Source: Pseudomonadota bacterium (GTDB lineage: Bacteria; Pseudomonadota; Gammaproteobacteria; Burkholderiales; Burkholderiaceae_C). From it: DNA of 31,115 bases. The stretch's first letter is position 1. Each line of letters starts with the position of its first letter. The position numbers and the translations under genes were made by a program. Below are positions 25,113 to 31,115 of this stretch, in pieces. The DNA lies in assembly GCA_023415035.1 (NCBI GenBank), contig JAEZLX010000006.1:1-31115 (forward strand), in the 5' to 3' direction. A model generated the notes under the pieces. The model was given only the letters and a program-made list of their open reading frames with translations, was not told the DNA's origin and did not search any database.

Positions 25113-26170
25113 GCGTCCTGCTTCCTCGGGTCAAGGGCATCGCGCAGCGCGTCGCCGGTAAAGGTCAGCAGCAGCAGCGTGAGCACCAGCACACCGAAGG
25201 TGGACAGCGATATCCACCATGCGTCGATGTTGTTCTTGCCCTGGCGCAGCAGCTCGCCCAGCGAAGGCGTGTCCGGCGGCACGCCCAGCCCCAGGAAGTC
25301 CAGCGACGTGAGCGCCAGGATGGCCGCGCTCATGCGAAACGGGAGGAAGGTGACCACGGGCGTCATGCTGTTGGGCAGCACATGGCGCCAGATGATCTGC
25401 CAGTTCGGGATGCCCATGGCGCGCGCCGCCCGTACGTAGTCAAGCTGGCGGTTGCGCAGGAACTCGGCGCGCACATAGTCCGACAGCCCCATCCATCCGA
25501 ACAGGCTCAGCAGCACCAGCAGCAGCGCCACGCTGGGCGCAAACACCGCCGAAAAGATGATGAGCAGGTACAGCTCGGGCATGGAGCTCCAGATTTCGAT
25601 GAAGCGCTGAAAGGCCAGGTCGATCTTGCCACCGTAGTAGCCCTGCACTGCTCCCGTGATCACGCCCAGCACCACGCCAATGGCGGTGAGCGCGATGCCG
25701 AACAGCACGTTGACCCGGAAGCCGTAGATGAGCTGCGCCAACAGGTCGCGCCCGCGATCGTCGGTGCCCAGCCAGTTGTCGGCCGATGGTGGTGCCGGGT
25801 TGGGCGCCTCGGCGAAGTAATTGAGCGTGCGCGCCCCATAGCGGTTGGGCGCGAACAGTGCCCAGTTGTCGCCCTCGCCCAGCTTTTTCTGGATGAAAGG
25901 GTCCAGGTAGTCGGTCGGCGTCTCGAAATCGCCGCCAAACACCGTTTCGGGGTAGTCGTTGACGAGCGGGTAATAGGTTTTGCCTTCGTAGCGCACCACC
26001 CAGGGCCGGTCGTTGGAGACCAGCTCCGCAGCCAGACTCAGCACCACGAGGAGGCAAAACGCCACCAGGCTCCAGTAGCCCAGGCGATTGCGCCGGAAAC
26101 GACGCCAGGCGCGGCGCGCGGGAGAGACGGAGGAGATCTCAGAATTTGACACGGGCATCGACCCAGACAT
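25109..26170 (-). CDS. yejE: Peptide ABC transporter permease (YejE-type)
   Basis: This is an inner-membrane permease of the DppC/OppC class, 353 residues. An N-terminal basic segment (SPARRAWRRFRRNRLGYWSLV) precedes helix 1 (about 31-50). A large periplasmic segment of about 100 residues follows, with YYPLVNDYPETVFGGDFETPTDYLDPFIQ (spanning 66-94), characteristic of YejE. Then come the remaining helices and the EAA-type cytoplasmic loop DYVRAARAMGIPNWQIIWRHVLPNS that contacts the ATPase. The first Met (26170) overlaps yejB by 32 bp; the Met at 26158 is an alternative start. Coupled to yejF by ATGA overlap. Confidence 0.94.
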   Translation of the reverse strand: MSGSMPVSNSEISSVSPARRAWRRFRRNRLGYWSLVAFCLLVVLSLAAELVSNDRPWVVRYEGKTYYPLVNDYPETVFGGDFETPTDYLDPFIQKKLGEGDNWALFAPNRYGARTLNYFAEAPNPAPPSADNWLGTDDRGRDLLAQLIYGFRVNVLFGIALTAIGVVLGVITGAVQGYYGGKIDLAFQRFIEIWSSMPELYLLIIFSAVFAPSVALLLVLLSLFGWMGLSDYVRAEFLRNRQLDYVRAARAMGIPNWQIIWRHVLPNSMTPVVTFLPFRMSAAILALTSLDFLGLGVPPDTPSLGELLRQGKNNIDAWWISLSTFGVLVLTLLLLTFTGDALRDALDPRKQDA

Positions 26171-27161
26171 AGCAGAGATCGGAAATGAGTTTGGTCAGCA
26201 GACCGATCAGCGTGAACAGGAACAGCGTTCCCATCACGACCGGGTAGTCGCGCCGGATCACGCTCTCGTAGCTGAGCAGGCCCAGACCGTCGAGCGAGAA
26301 CAGTGTCTCGATCAGCAGCGACCCCGTGAAAAAGGCGCCGATGAAGGCCGCCGGAAACCCTGTGACGATCGGAATCAGCGCGTTGCGCAGCACATGGCGC
26401 CAGAGCACCTGACGCTCGCTCAGGCCCTTGGCCAGCGCGGTGATGACGTACTGCTTGCGGATCTCCTCCAGGAAGGCGTTCTTGGTCAGCATGGTCGTGA
26501 CCGCGAAGCTGCCCAGCACCATGGCCGTGACCGGCAAGGTGATGTGCCAGAGGTAGTCCACGATGCGTGCTCCCCAGGACAGCTCCTCCCAGTTCGCTGA
26601 GGTCAGGCCCCGCAGGGGAAACCATTGCAGCTGGCCACCGAAAATCACCAGCAGCGCGACGCCGAGCACGAAGCCCGGGATTGCGTAGCCCACCAGCACC
26701 AGCAGCGTGGTCACGAAGTCAAAACGCGAGCCCGCCCGCACGGCCTTGGCCACGCCCAGCGGAACCGCCACCAGGTAGCTGATGAAGAACGTCCACAAAC
26801 CCAGGCTGATGGACACCGGGAGCTTTTCCAGGATCAGCTCCCCGACCGACTTGTTGTGCATGAAGCTGGTGCCCAGGTCGAAGCGCGCAAAGCGGCCCAG
26901 CATTTCCTTGAAACGCACGTGCGCGGGCTTGTCGAAGCCATACAGCGCCTTGATCTCTTCGAGCCGTTTGGGATCGACCCCCTGCCCTCCCCGGTAACCC
27001 ATGCCGCCGCCCTCGGCGCCACCGGCACCTGCGCGGGCCTCGGCGATGTACTGCTCCACCGGCCCGCCGGGCACGAACTGGATCACCACAAACGTCACCA
27101 GCAGCACGCCGAACAGCGTCGGGATCATCAGCAGGAGGCGTTTGAGGATGTAGGACCACAT
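26139..27161 (-). CDS. yejB: Peptide ABC transporter permease (YejB-type)
   Basis: This is a DppB/OppB-class permease, 340 residues, beginning MWSYILKRLLLMIPTLFGVLL, the standard helix 1. It contains the YejB-specific Gly-rich periplasmic insert (EARAGAGGAEGGGMGYRGGQ, about 42-61), then VDPKRLEEIKALYGFDKPAHVRF. The conserved permease domain follows, with the EAA loop EIRKQYVITALAKGLSERQVLWRHVLRNA (spanning residues 235-263) and the final YVWVDARVKF. It follows yejA after 140 bp. The spacer may hold RNA structure that sets a lower level for the permeases than for the binding protein. Confidence 0.95.
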   Translation of the reverse strand: MWSYILKRLLLMIPTLFGVLLVTFVVIQFVPGGPVEQYIAEARAGAGGAEGGGMGYRGGQGVDPKRLEEIKALYGFDKPAHVRFKEMLGRFARFDLGTSFMHNKSVGELILEKLPVSISLGLWTFFISYLVAVPLGVAKAVRAGSRFDFVTTLLVLVGYAIPGFVLGVALLVIFGGQLQWFPLRGLTSANWEELSWGARIVDYLWHITLPVTAMVLGSFAVTTMLTKNAFLEEIRKQYVITALAKGLSERQVLWRHVLRNALIPIVTGFPAAFIGAFFTGSLLIETLFSLDGLGLLSYESVIRRDYPVVMGTLFLFTLIGLLTKLISDLCYVWVDARVKF

Positions 27162-27301
27162 AGGCGGGCGTCAGTTCAGAGGATAAGCCACGACGGCAGA
27201 CTGGAACAGGGAAACCGGCGCCGGGCCGAACCAGGCGGGGTCCACATCCCCGGGGTGGGCAGCGACCCGCGAAGCGGCGGCGTGCGGTGGCTCTGTCAGC
27301 A
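27162..27301 (-). other. Spacer between yejA and yejB with weak hairpins
   Basis: No gene is seen. On the minus strand the stretch contains CCGC-TTC-GCGG and CCAC-CCCGGGGAT-GTGG, both able to form short GC-rich hairpins. Such spacers are often used to protect or partly terminate the message after the binding-protein gene. There is no T-run, so no terminator is called. Confidence 0.3.
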
Positions 27302-29146
27302 TCATTTGGCCCACCAGGTGTGGATGGCCCAGTCCTCGCCACTGGCGTACGGCGGCATCTGTTCCGGACGCGCCAGTCGCCACTGGTTGTAGGCGATGCG
27401 ATGCGTGGATGCCGACCACTGGGGAATCAGGTAGTGGCTGTGCGAGATCACCCGGTCCAGCGCCCGGCAGGCCGCAAGGAAGTCGGGCTCGTTGCGGGCA
27501 CTGGCCATCTGCTGGATGATCCTGTCCACCGCGGGATGGCTCACCCCGGCGAAGTTGCCCGAATCCTCGGTTTTCGCAGCCTCGCTGCCGAACAGGTCCA
27601 TGTACTCTGAGCCGGGGTTGTGGGTGCCCGAGAAGTTGATGGTGATGATGTCGAAATCGAAGCTGCGCAGACGCTGCTGGTACAGGGCGAAGTCCACGGG
27701 CCGGAAACTGAGCTGGATGCCCAGCTTTTCGAGGTTGCGCGCCCACGGCGCCACCAGGCGCGAGCCACCTTCGCTGCTGTCCAGGTACTCCACCGCCAAG
27801 GGCTCGCCCCTGGCATTGCGAAGCGCGCCATCGCGCCAGGTCCAGCCGGCGTCGTTCAGCAGCTTGCGCGCGCGTCGCAGGTTGCCGCGCAGGCCGTCTT
27901 CGCCGTCGGTGCGGGGCGGCTTGTATGCCGGACCGAACACGGCAGGCGGCAGCTGGCTGCGCCACGGCTGGAGCAGCGCGAGTTCGGCCGCAGAAGGCTC
28001 GCCCTGGGCGGCGCAGGCGGTGTTGCCGAACAGTCCGCTGACCCGGTCGTAGCTGTTGTAGAACATCTGCCGGTTCATCCACTCGTAGTCGAGCGCAAGC
28101 CCCAGCGCCTCGCGCACACGGATGTCGTCCAAGGGTGGCCGGCGCGTGTTGAGCACGTAGCTCTGGAAACCGGTCGGCAGGCTGTGGCGGAATTCGCCCT
28201 TGACCAGTTCGCCCGTGTCGAAGCGCTTGCCGTTGACGCGCCGCGACCAGTCACCGGCCGAGAAGAACCGCATCAGGTCGAACTCGCCGGCCTTGAGCGC
28301 CTCCAGGCGCGCCGTGTGATCCTGGTAGATCTTGACCACGATGCGGTCGAAGTTGTCCATGCCTCGATGAACGGGCAGATCCCTGGCCCAGTAATCCGGA
28401 TCACGCACATAGGTGATGTCCTTGCCGAATTTGACAGGACCGATGCGGTAGGGGCCGCTGCCGATGGGAATGTCCATCACGACCTTGTCGAAGGTCTTTC
28501 GCTTGCCGGTATTGGGGTCGATGCTGTCCCCCCAGTCGCGGCTGAAGATCGGCAGGCCGCCCACCACCAGCGGCAGCTCGCGGTTGGGCTGGTGGAAGCG
28601 GAAACGCACGATCCGCTCGCCCAGCACGTCCAGACCGGCCACATCCGCCAGCAGGGTCTTATATGCGGGCGAGGTGTGCGGCCCCATCAGCGTGTCGAAG
28701 CTGTGCTTCACGTCGGCCGCCAGCACCGGCTTGCCGTTGTGAAAGCGCGCCTCGCGCCGCAGGCGGAAGGTCGCCGAGAGCCTGTCGGGCGCGACCTCCA
28801 CGTCCTCGGCCAGCAGGCCGTAGCCCGACGCGGTCTCGTCCATGGCGCCGGCGAGCAGGCTGTCGAACATCAGCGAGCTCAGGTAGGCGGGCGCGCTGCC
28901 CCGCAGAGTGAAAGGGTTGTACTTGTCAAAGGTGGACACCCGCAGATTGCTGACCAGGCGCAGCTCCCCGCCCTTTGGTGCATCCGGGTTGACGTAGTCG
29001 AAGTGGCGGAAATCCCGGGGATATTTGAGCTCTCCCCACATGGCATAGCCGTGTGCCGCGTGCGCCACGGGGCACAGCGCCACTGCCAGCCAGGCTGCCG
29101 TGCAGCGGAGGAACAGACGCCACAGAAAGCCGTTCGGAATACACAT
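27302..29146 (-). CDS. yejA: Peptide ABC transporter substrate-binding protein (YejA-type, SBP family 5)
   Basis: This periplasmic binding protein has 614 residues. A signal peptide (MCIPNGFLWRLFLRCTAAWL, then AVALCPVAHAA) is cleaved before HGYAMWGELKYPRDFRHFDYV, the typical YejA mature start. Family-5 features are present: NPDAPKGGELRL, YGLLAEDVEV, the signature-like ATFRLRREARFHNGKPVLAADVKHSFDTL (spanning about 130-160), and the C-terminal YLIPQWSASTHRIAYNQWRLARPEQMP. Start at 29146 is chosen for the signal peptide; the longer frame upstream would run into the fabI leader. It is first in the yejABEF operon and divergent from fabI with only 37 bp between the start codons. A role in taking up oligopeptides is inferred from homology. 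Confidence 0.94.
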   Translation of the reverse strand: MCIPNGFLWRLFLRCTAAWLAVALCPVAHAAHGYAMWGELKYPRDFRHFDYVNPDAPKGGELRLVSNLRVSTFDKYNPFTLRGSAPAYLSSLMFDSLLAGAMDETASGYGLLAEDVEVAPDRLSATFRLRREARFHNGKPVLAADVKHSFDTLMGPHTSPAYKTLLADVAGLDVLGERIVRFRFHQPNRELPLVVGGLPIFSRDWGDSIDPNTGKRKTFDKVVMDIPIGSGPYRIGPVKFGKDITYVRDPDYWARDLPVHRGMDNFDRIVVKIYQDHTARLEALKAGEFDLMRFFSAGDWSRRVNGKRFDTGELVKGEFRHSLPTGFQSYVLNTRRPPLDDIRVREALGLALDYEWMNRQMFYNSYDRVSGLFGNTACAAQGEPSAAELALLQPWRSQLPPAVFGPAYKPPRTDGEDGLRGNLRRARKLLNDAGWTWRDGALRNARGEPLAVEYLDSSEGGSRLVAPWARNLEKLGIQLSFRPVDFALYQQRLRSFDFDIITINFSGTHNPGSEYMDLFGSEAAKTEDSGNFAGVSHPAVDRIIQQMASARNEPDFLAACRALDRVISHSHYLIPQWSASTHRIAYNQWRLARPEQMPPYASGEDWAIHTWWAK

Positions 29147-29168
29147 GCGACAATTCTGCCGGTATTTT
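29140..29168 (+). promoter_or_regulatory. Possible fabI promoter overlapping the yejA start
   Basis: TACACA (29140-29145) and TATTTT (29163-29168) are separated by 17 bp, with initiation expected near 29175. Both elements are moderate matches. The divergent spacer is only 37 bp, so any fabI promoter must overlap the first codons of yejA. CTGGAGA at 29169-29175 is the likely ribosome-binding site. Confidence 0.35.
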
Positions 29169-29183
29169 TCTGGAGACTGACAC

Positions 29184-29975
29184 ATGGGTTTTCTTTCCGG
29201 CAAGAAATTGCTGATCACCGGCGTCCTGTCCAACCGCTCGATCGCGTACGGGATTGCCAAGGCCTGCCACCAGCAGGGCGCGGAGCTGGCATTCAGCTAC
29301 GTCGGCGAGCGCTTCAAGGACCGCATCACGGAGTTCGCGGCCGAATTCGGTTCCTCGCTGGTGTTCGAGTGCGACGTCTCTGACGATGCCCAGATCGAAA
29401 AGCTGTTCGCCGACCTCTCCCAGGTCTGGCCGAAGTTCGACGGCTTCGTGCACAGCATCGGCTTTGCCCCGCGTGAAGCCATTGCAGGCGACTTCCTGGA
29501 AGGCCTCTCGCGCGAGTCGTTCCGCATCGCGCACGACGTCAGCGCCTACAGCTTCCCGGCCATGGCCAAGGCAGCCCTGCCCTACCTCAACGAGAAGGCC
29601 GCGCTGCTGACGCTGTCGTACCTGGGGGCGCTGCGAACCGTGCCCAACTACAACACCATGGGCCTGGCCAAGGCCAGCCTGGAGGCGTCGGTGCGCTACC
29701 TGGCCGAATCGCTGGGTCCACGCGGCATGCGCGTCAACGGCATCAGCGCCGGCCCGATCAAGACCCTGGCCGCCAGCGGCATCAAGGACTTCGGCAAGTT
29801 GCTGGGCTACATGGCCAGCGCCGCCCCGCTGCGCCGCACCGTGACCATCGAGGACGTCGGCAACGCGGCCGCCTTCCTTCTGTCGGATCTGGCCAGCGGC
29901 GTCACCGCCGAAATCATGTATGTGGATGGAGGCTTCAGCCAGACGGCCGGCATCAGCCGCGACAGCGCCGAGTGA
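29184..29975 (+). CDS. fabI: Enoyl-[acyl-carrier-protein] reductase (NADH) FabI
   Basis: FabI reduces trans-2-enoyl-ACP in the last step of each type II fatty-acid elongation cycle. The 263-residue SDR protein keeps the catalytic residues at the same numbers as E. coli FabI: Tyr146 in LSYLGAL, Tyr156 in VPNYNTMG, and Lys163. The glycine-rich NAD site is GVLSNRSIAYGIA, as in other FabI proteins, and HSIGFAP contains Gly93, where triclosan-resistance changes occur; the wild-type Gly is present. The substrate loop GPIKTLAASGIKDF and the C-terminal YVDGGFSQTAGI are intact. The ATG at 29184 follows CTGGAGA. It ends in a strong terminator at 29996-30021. Confidence 0.97.
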   Translation: MGFLSGKKLLITGVLSNRSIAYGIAKACHQQGAELAFSYVGERFKDRITEFAAEFGSSLVFECDVSDDAQIEKLFADLSQVWPKFDGFVHSIGFAPREAIAGDFLEGLSRESFRIAHDVSAYSFPAMAKAALPYLNEKAALLTLSYLGALRTVPNYNTMGLAKASLEASVRYLAESLGPRGMRVNGISAGPIKTLAASGIKDFGKLLGYMASAAPLRRTVTIEDVGNAAAFLLSDLASGVTAEIMYVDGGFSQTAGISRDSAE

Positions 29976-29995
29976 CAAACCGTCGGACGACAAAC

Positions 29996-30021
29996 AAAGG
30001 CCACCGTCGGTGGCCTTTTTT
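29996..30021. terminator. Bidirectional intrinsic terminator between fabI and the ydcH-family gene
   Basis: GGCCACC-GTC-GGTGGCC (29999-30015) is followed on the plus strand by six T residues and preceded by AAA, giving a T-rich tail (TTTGTTTG) on the minus strand as well. It ends fabI on the plus strand. It also overlaps the stop codon (30020-30022) of the convergent small gene. Confidence 0.85.
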
Positions 30022-30256
30022 ATGGGTTCGCTCCGGTACCGTCGGTATCCACCTTCTTGAGAAACTCGTAGAGCTCGTCCTTGATGGCCAGCTTCTGTTT
30101 CTTCAGCTGTTCGATCTCGAACCGGGTGCTCGGCGGGCTGCCTGCCTCCCGCTTCATGATCTCCTGGTCGAGTTCGTTGTGCTTGTCGAACAGGCGCGTG
30201 AAGTGCCGGTCGGTGCCTTTGAGGCGGGTGATCAACTCGCGGTATTCTGGAAACAT
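30020..30256 (-). CDS. YdcH/DUF465-family small protein, 78 aa
   Basis: This small, all-helical, highly charged protein of the YdcH (DUF465) family has the family pattern MFPEYRELITRLKGTDRHFT, then RLFDKHNELDQEIMKRE (about 21-37), and the second helix TRFEIEQLKKQKLAIKDELYEFLKK (spanning about 44-68). It probably forms an antiparallel coiled-coil hairpin. Biochemical role unknown. The Met at 30256 is selected over the longer frame start at 30280 because AAGGAG lies 6 nt before it and homology begins at MFPEY. It lies 34 bp downstream of the decarboxylase frame in the same orientation. Confidence 0.88.
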   Translation of the reverse strand: MFPEYRELITRLKGTDRHFTRLFDKHNELDQEIMKREAGSPPSTRFEIEQLKKQKLAIKDELYEFLKKVDTDGTGANP

Positions 30257-30290
30257 CCGAACTCCTTGACTCGTTGACAACCCTTTTAGC

Positions 30291-31115
30291 TTACCCCCTT
30301 TTGACGCAATCGGCGAAATAGCTGACCGTCCCGTCCATGGATACCTCCTGCACCAGTCCGTGGATATCGGTCTCGAAACCCGGGCATTCGCGCGCGAATT
30401 CGCGGTTGAACTTGAGGTAGTCGACGATCTTGCGGTTGAAAACCTCCCCCGGGATCAGCAGCGGGATGCCCGGCGGGTACGGCGTGACCAGGCTGGTTGT
30501 CACGCGCCCTTCCAGTTCGTCGATCGGCACCCGCTCGGTCCGGCGGTGCGCGATCTGGGCGAAGGCATCGGAGGGCTTCATGGCCGGCGTCAGGTCGCTC
30601 AGGTACATGTCGGTGGTCAGGCGCGCCACGTCGTACTTGGCGTACAGCTGGTGCACGTGCTGGCACAGGTCGCGCAGGCCCATCTTCTCGTAGCGCGGCT
30701 GCTTGGCGCAGAACTCCGGCATGATGCGCCACATCGGCTGATTCTTGGCGTAGTCGTCCTTGAACTGCTGCAGCGCCGTCAGAAGCGTGTTCCAGCGGCC
30801 CTTGGTGATGCCGATGGTGAACATGATGAAGAAGCTGTAGAGGCCCGTCTTCTCCACCACCACGCCGTGCTCGGCCAGGAACTTGGTGACGATGCTCGCG
30901 GGAATGCCAGTCGGGGAAAAATCGCCCTTGAGGTTCAGGCCCGGCGTGACGATGGTGGCCTTGATCGGGTCCAGCATGTTGAAGCCGGGCGCGATGTCGC
31001 CGAAGCCGTGCCAGTCGTCCTGGGCCAGGGTGTCGTCCTAGCGGTGGTTCAGCACCCAGTCGGATGCGCCGCCGATGCCCTCCTCGGCCAGCTCGTCCGG
31101 TCCCCAGACCTGGAA
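30291..31115 (-). pseudogene. Orn/Lys/Arg decarboxylase, C-terminal part, interrupted by an in-frame TAG (5' end beyond window)
   Basis: From the right edge the minus-strand frame reads FQVWGPDELAEEGIGGASDW, then VLNHR, and meets TAG (31038-31040). The same frame continues DDTLAQDDWHGFGDIAPGFN and MLDPIKATIVTPGLN without a shift to the stop at 30291. Both sides belong to one PLP-dependent basic amino acid decarboxylase of the large bacterial type (SpeC/LdcC/AdiA). The visible region is the end of the PLP domain plus the C-terminal domain: EKTGLYSFFIMFTIGITKGRW, LEGRVTTSLVTPYPPGIPLLIPGE, and GFETDIHGLVQEV. The Met at 30977 cannot start a functional enzyme because the PLP-Lys region would be absent. 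A single base change could give the TAG, so nonsense mutation, sequencing error or, less likely, read-through are the options. Substrate cannot be told. Confidence 0.75.
31038..31040 (-). other. In-frame TAG codon within the decarboxylase frame
   Basis: The codon lies 21 codons upstream of the Met at 30977, in the same frame, between VLNHR and DDTLAQDDWHGFG. GAG, CAG or AAG would each differ by one base. No recoding signal was recognised around it. Confidence 0.8.

Overview
The window is about 31 kb of GC-rich bacterial chromosome. Gene content and order point to a betaproteobacterium of the Burkholderiales, probably Comamonadaceae. Supporting this are the rimP-nusA-infB-rbfA-truB-typA cluster, the smpB/ratA-rnfH/DUF4124/guaB-guaA neighbourhood, small DUF2788 and DUF2189 membrane proteins, and a FabI-type enoyl reductase next to yejABEF. 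The family assignment is inference from memory of gene order; no search was run. Almost everything is core chromosome. The only mobile DNA seen is the 3' end of an IS1595-family insertion sequence at the left edge.

Layout, left to right. 1-422: end of an IS with a plausible right terminal repeat. 423-603: spacer with a perfect 9-bp dyad. 604-936: small unknown protein. 967-3103 (minus): tadA fused to a haloalkane-dehalogenase-like tail that appears to have lost its catalytic residues, followed by ldcA. 3142-4369 (plus): a promoter and a phosphofructokinase with a mixed ATP/PPi signature. 4690-5728: a Bcr/CflA-type MFS gene broken by two deletions. 5755-6690 (minus): a secreted unknown protein and a 53-residue membrane protein. 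6912-10073 (minus): guaB, an intrinsic terminator, guaA. 10235-12171: DUF4124 protein, rnfH and ratA (minus), divergent smpB (plus). 12190-14006 (plus): an ECF-like promoter, a secreted COG4315-type protein, an ECF sigma factor and a membrane anti-sigma factor. 14034-22371 (minus): the translation/transcription operon rimP-nusA-infB-rbfA-truB-typA, with its promoter and a leader terminator hairpin. 22387-23490 (minus): DUF2189 and DUF2788 genes behind an FNR-type box. 23508-29146 (minus): the yejABEF peptide importer. 29184-29975 (plus): fabI, ending in a bidirectional terminator shared with a YdcH-family gene. 30291-31115 (minus): the C-terminal part of an Orn/Lys/Arg decarboxylase interrupted by an in-frame TAG.

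Functionally, the window combines translation and RNA maturation (TadA, SmpB, RbfA, TruB, IF2, NusA, RimP, TypA), GMP synthesis (GuaB, GuaA), glycolysis (PFK), murein peptide recycling (LdcA, possibly Yej), fatty-acid elongation (FabI) and an envelope-stress sigma module. The least ordinary observations are the TadA-pseudohydrolase fusion, the terminator inside the leader of the NusA operon, the FNR-type promoter before DUF2189, the autoregulated-looking ECF module, and three decay marks (IS remnant, MFS pseudogene, interrupted decarboxylase). I saw no CRISPR array, tRNA, rRNA, prophage or large novel gene cluster.
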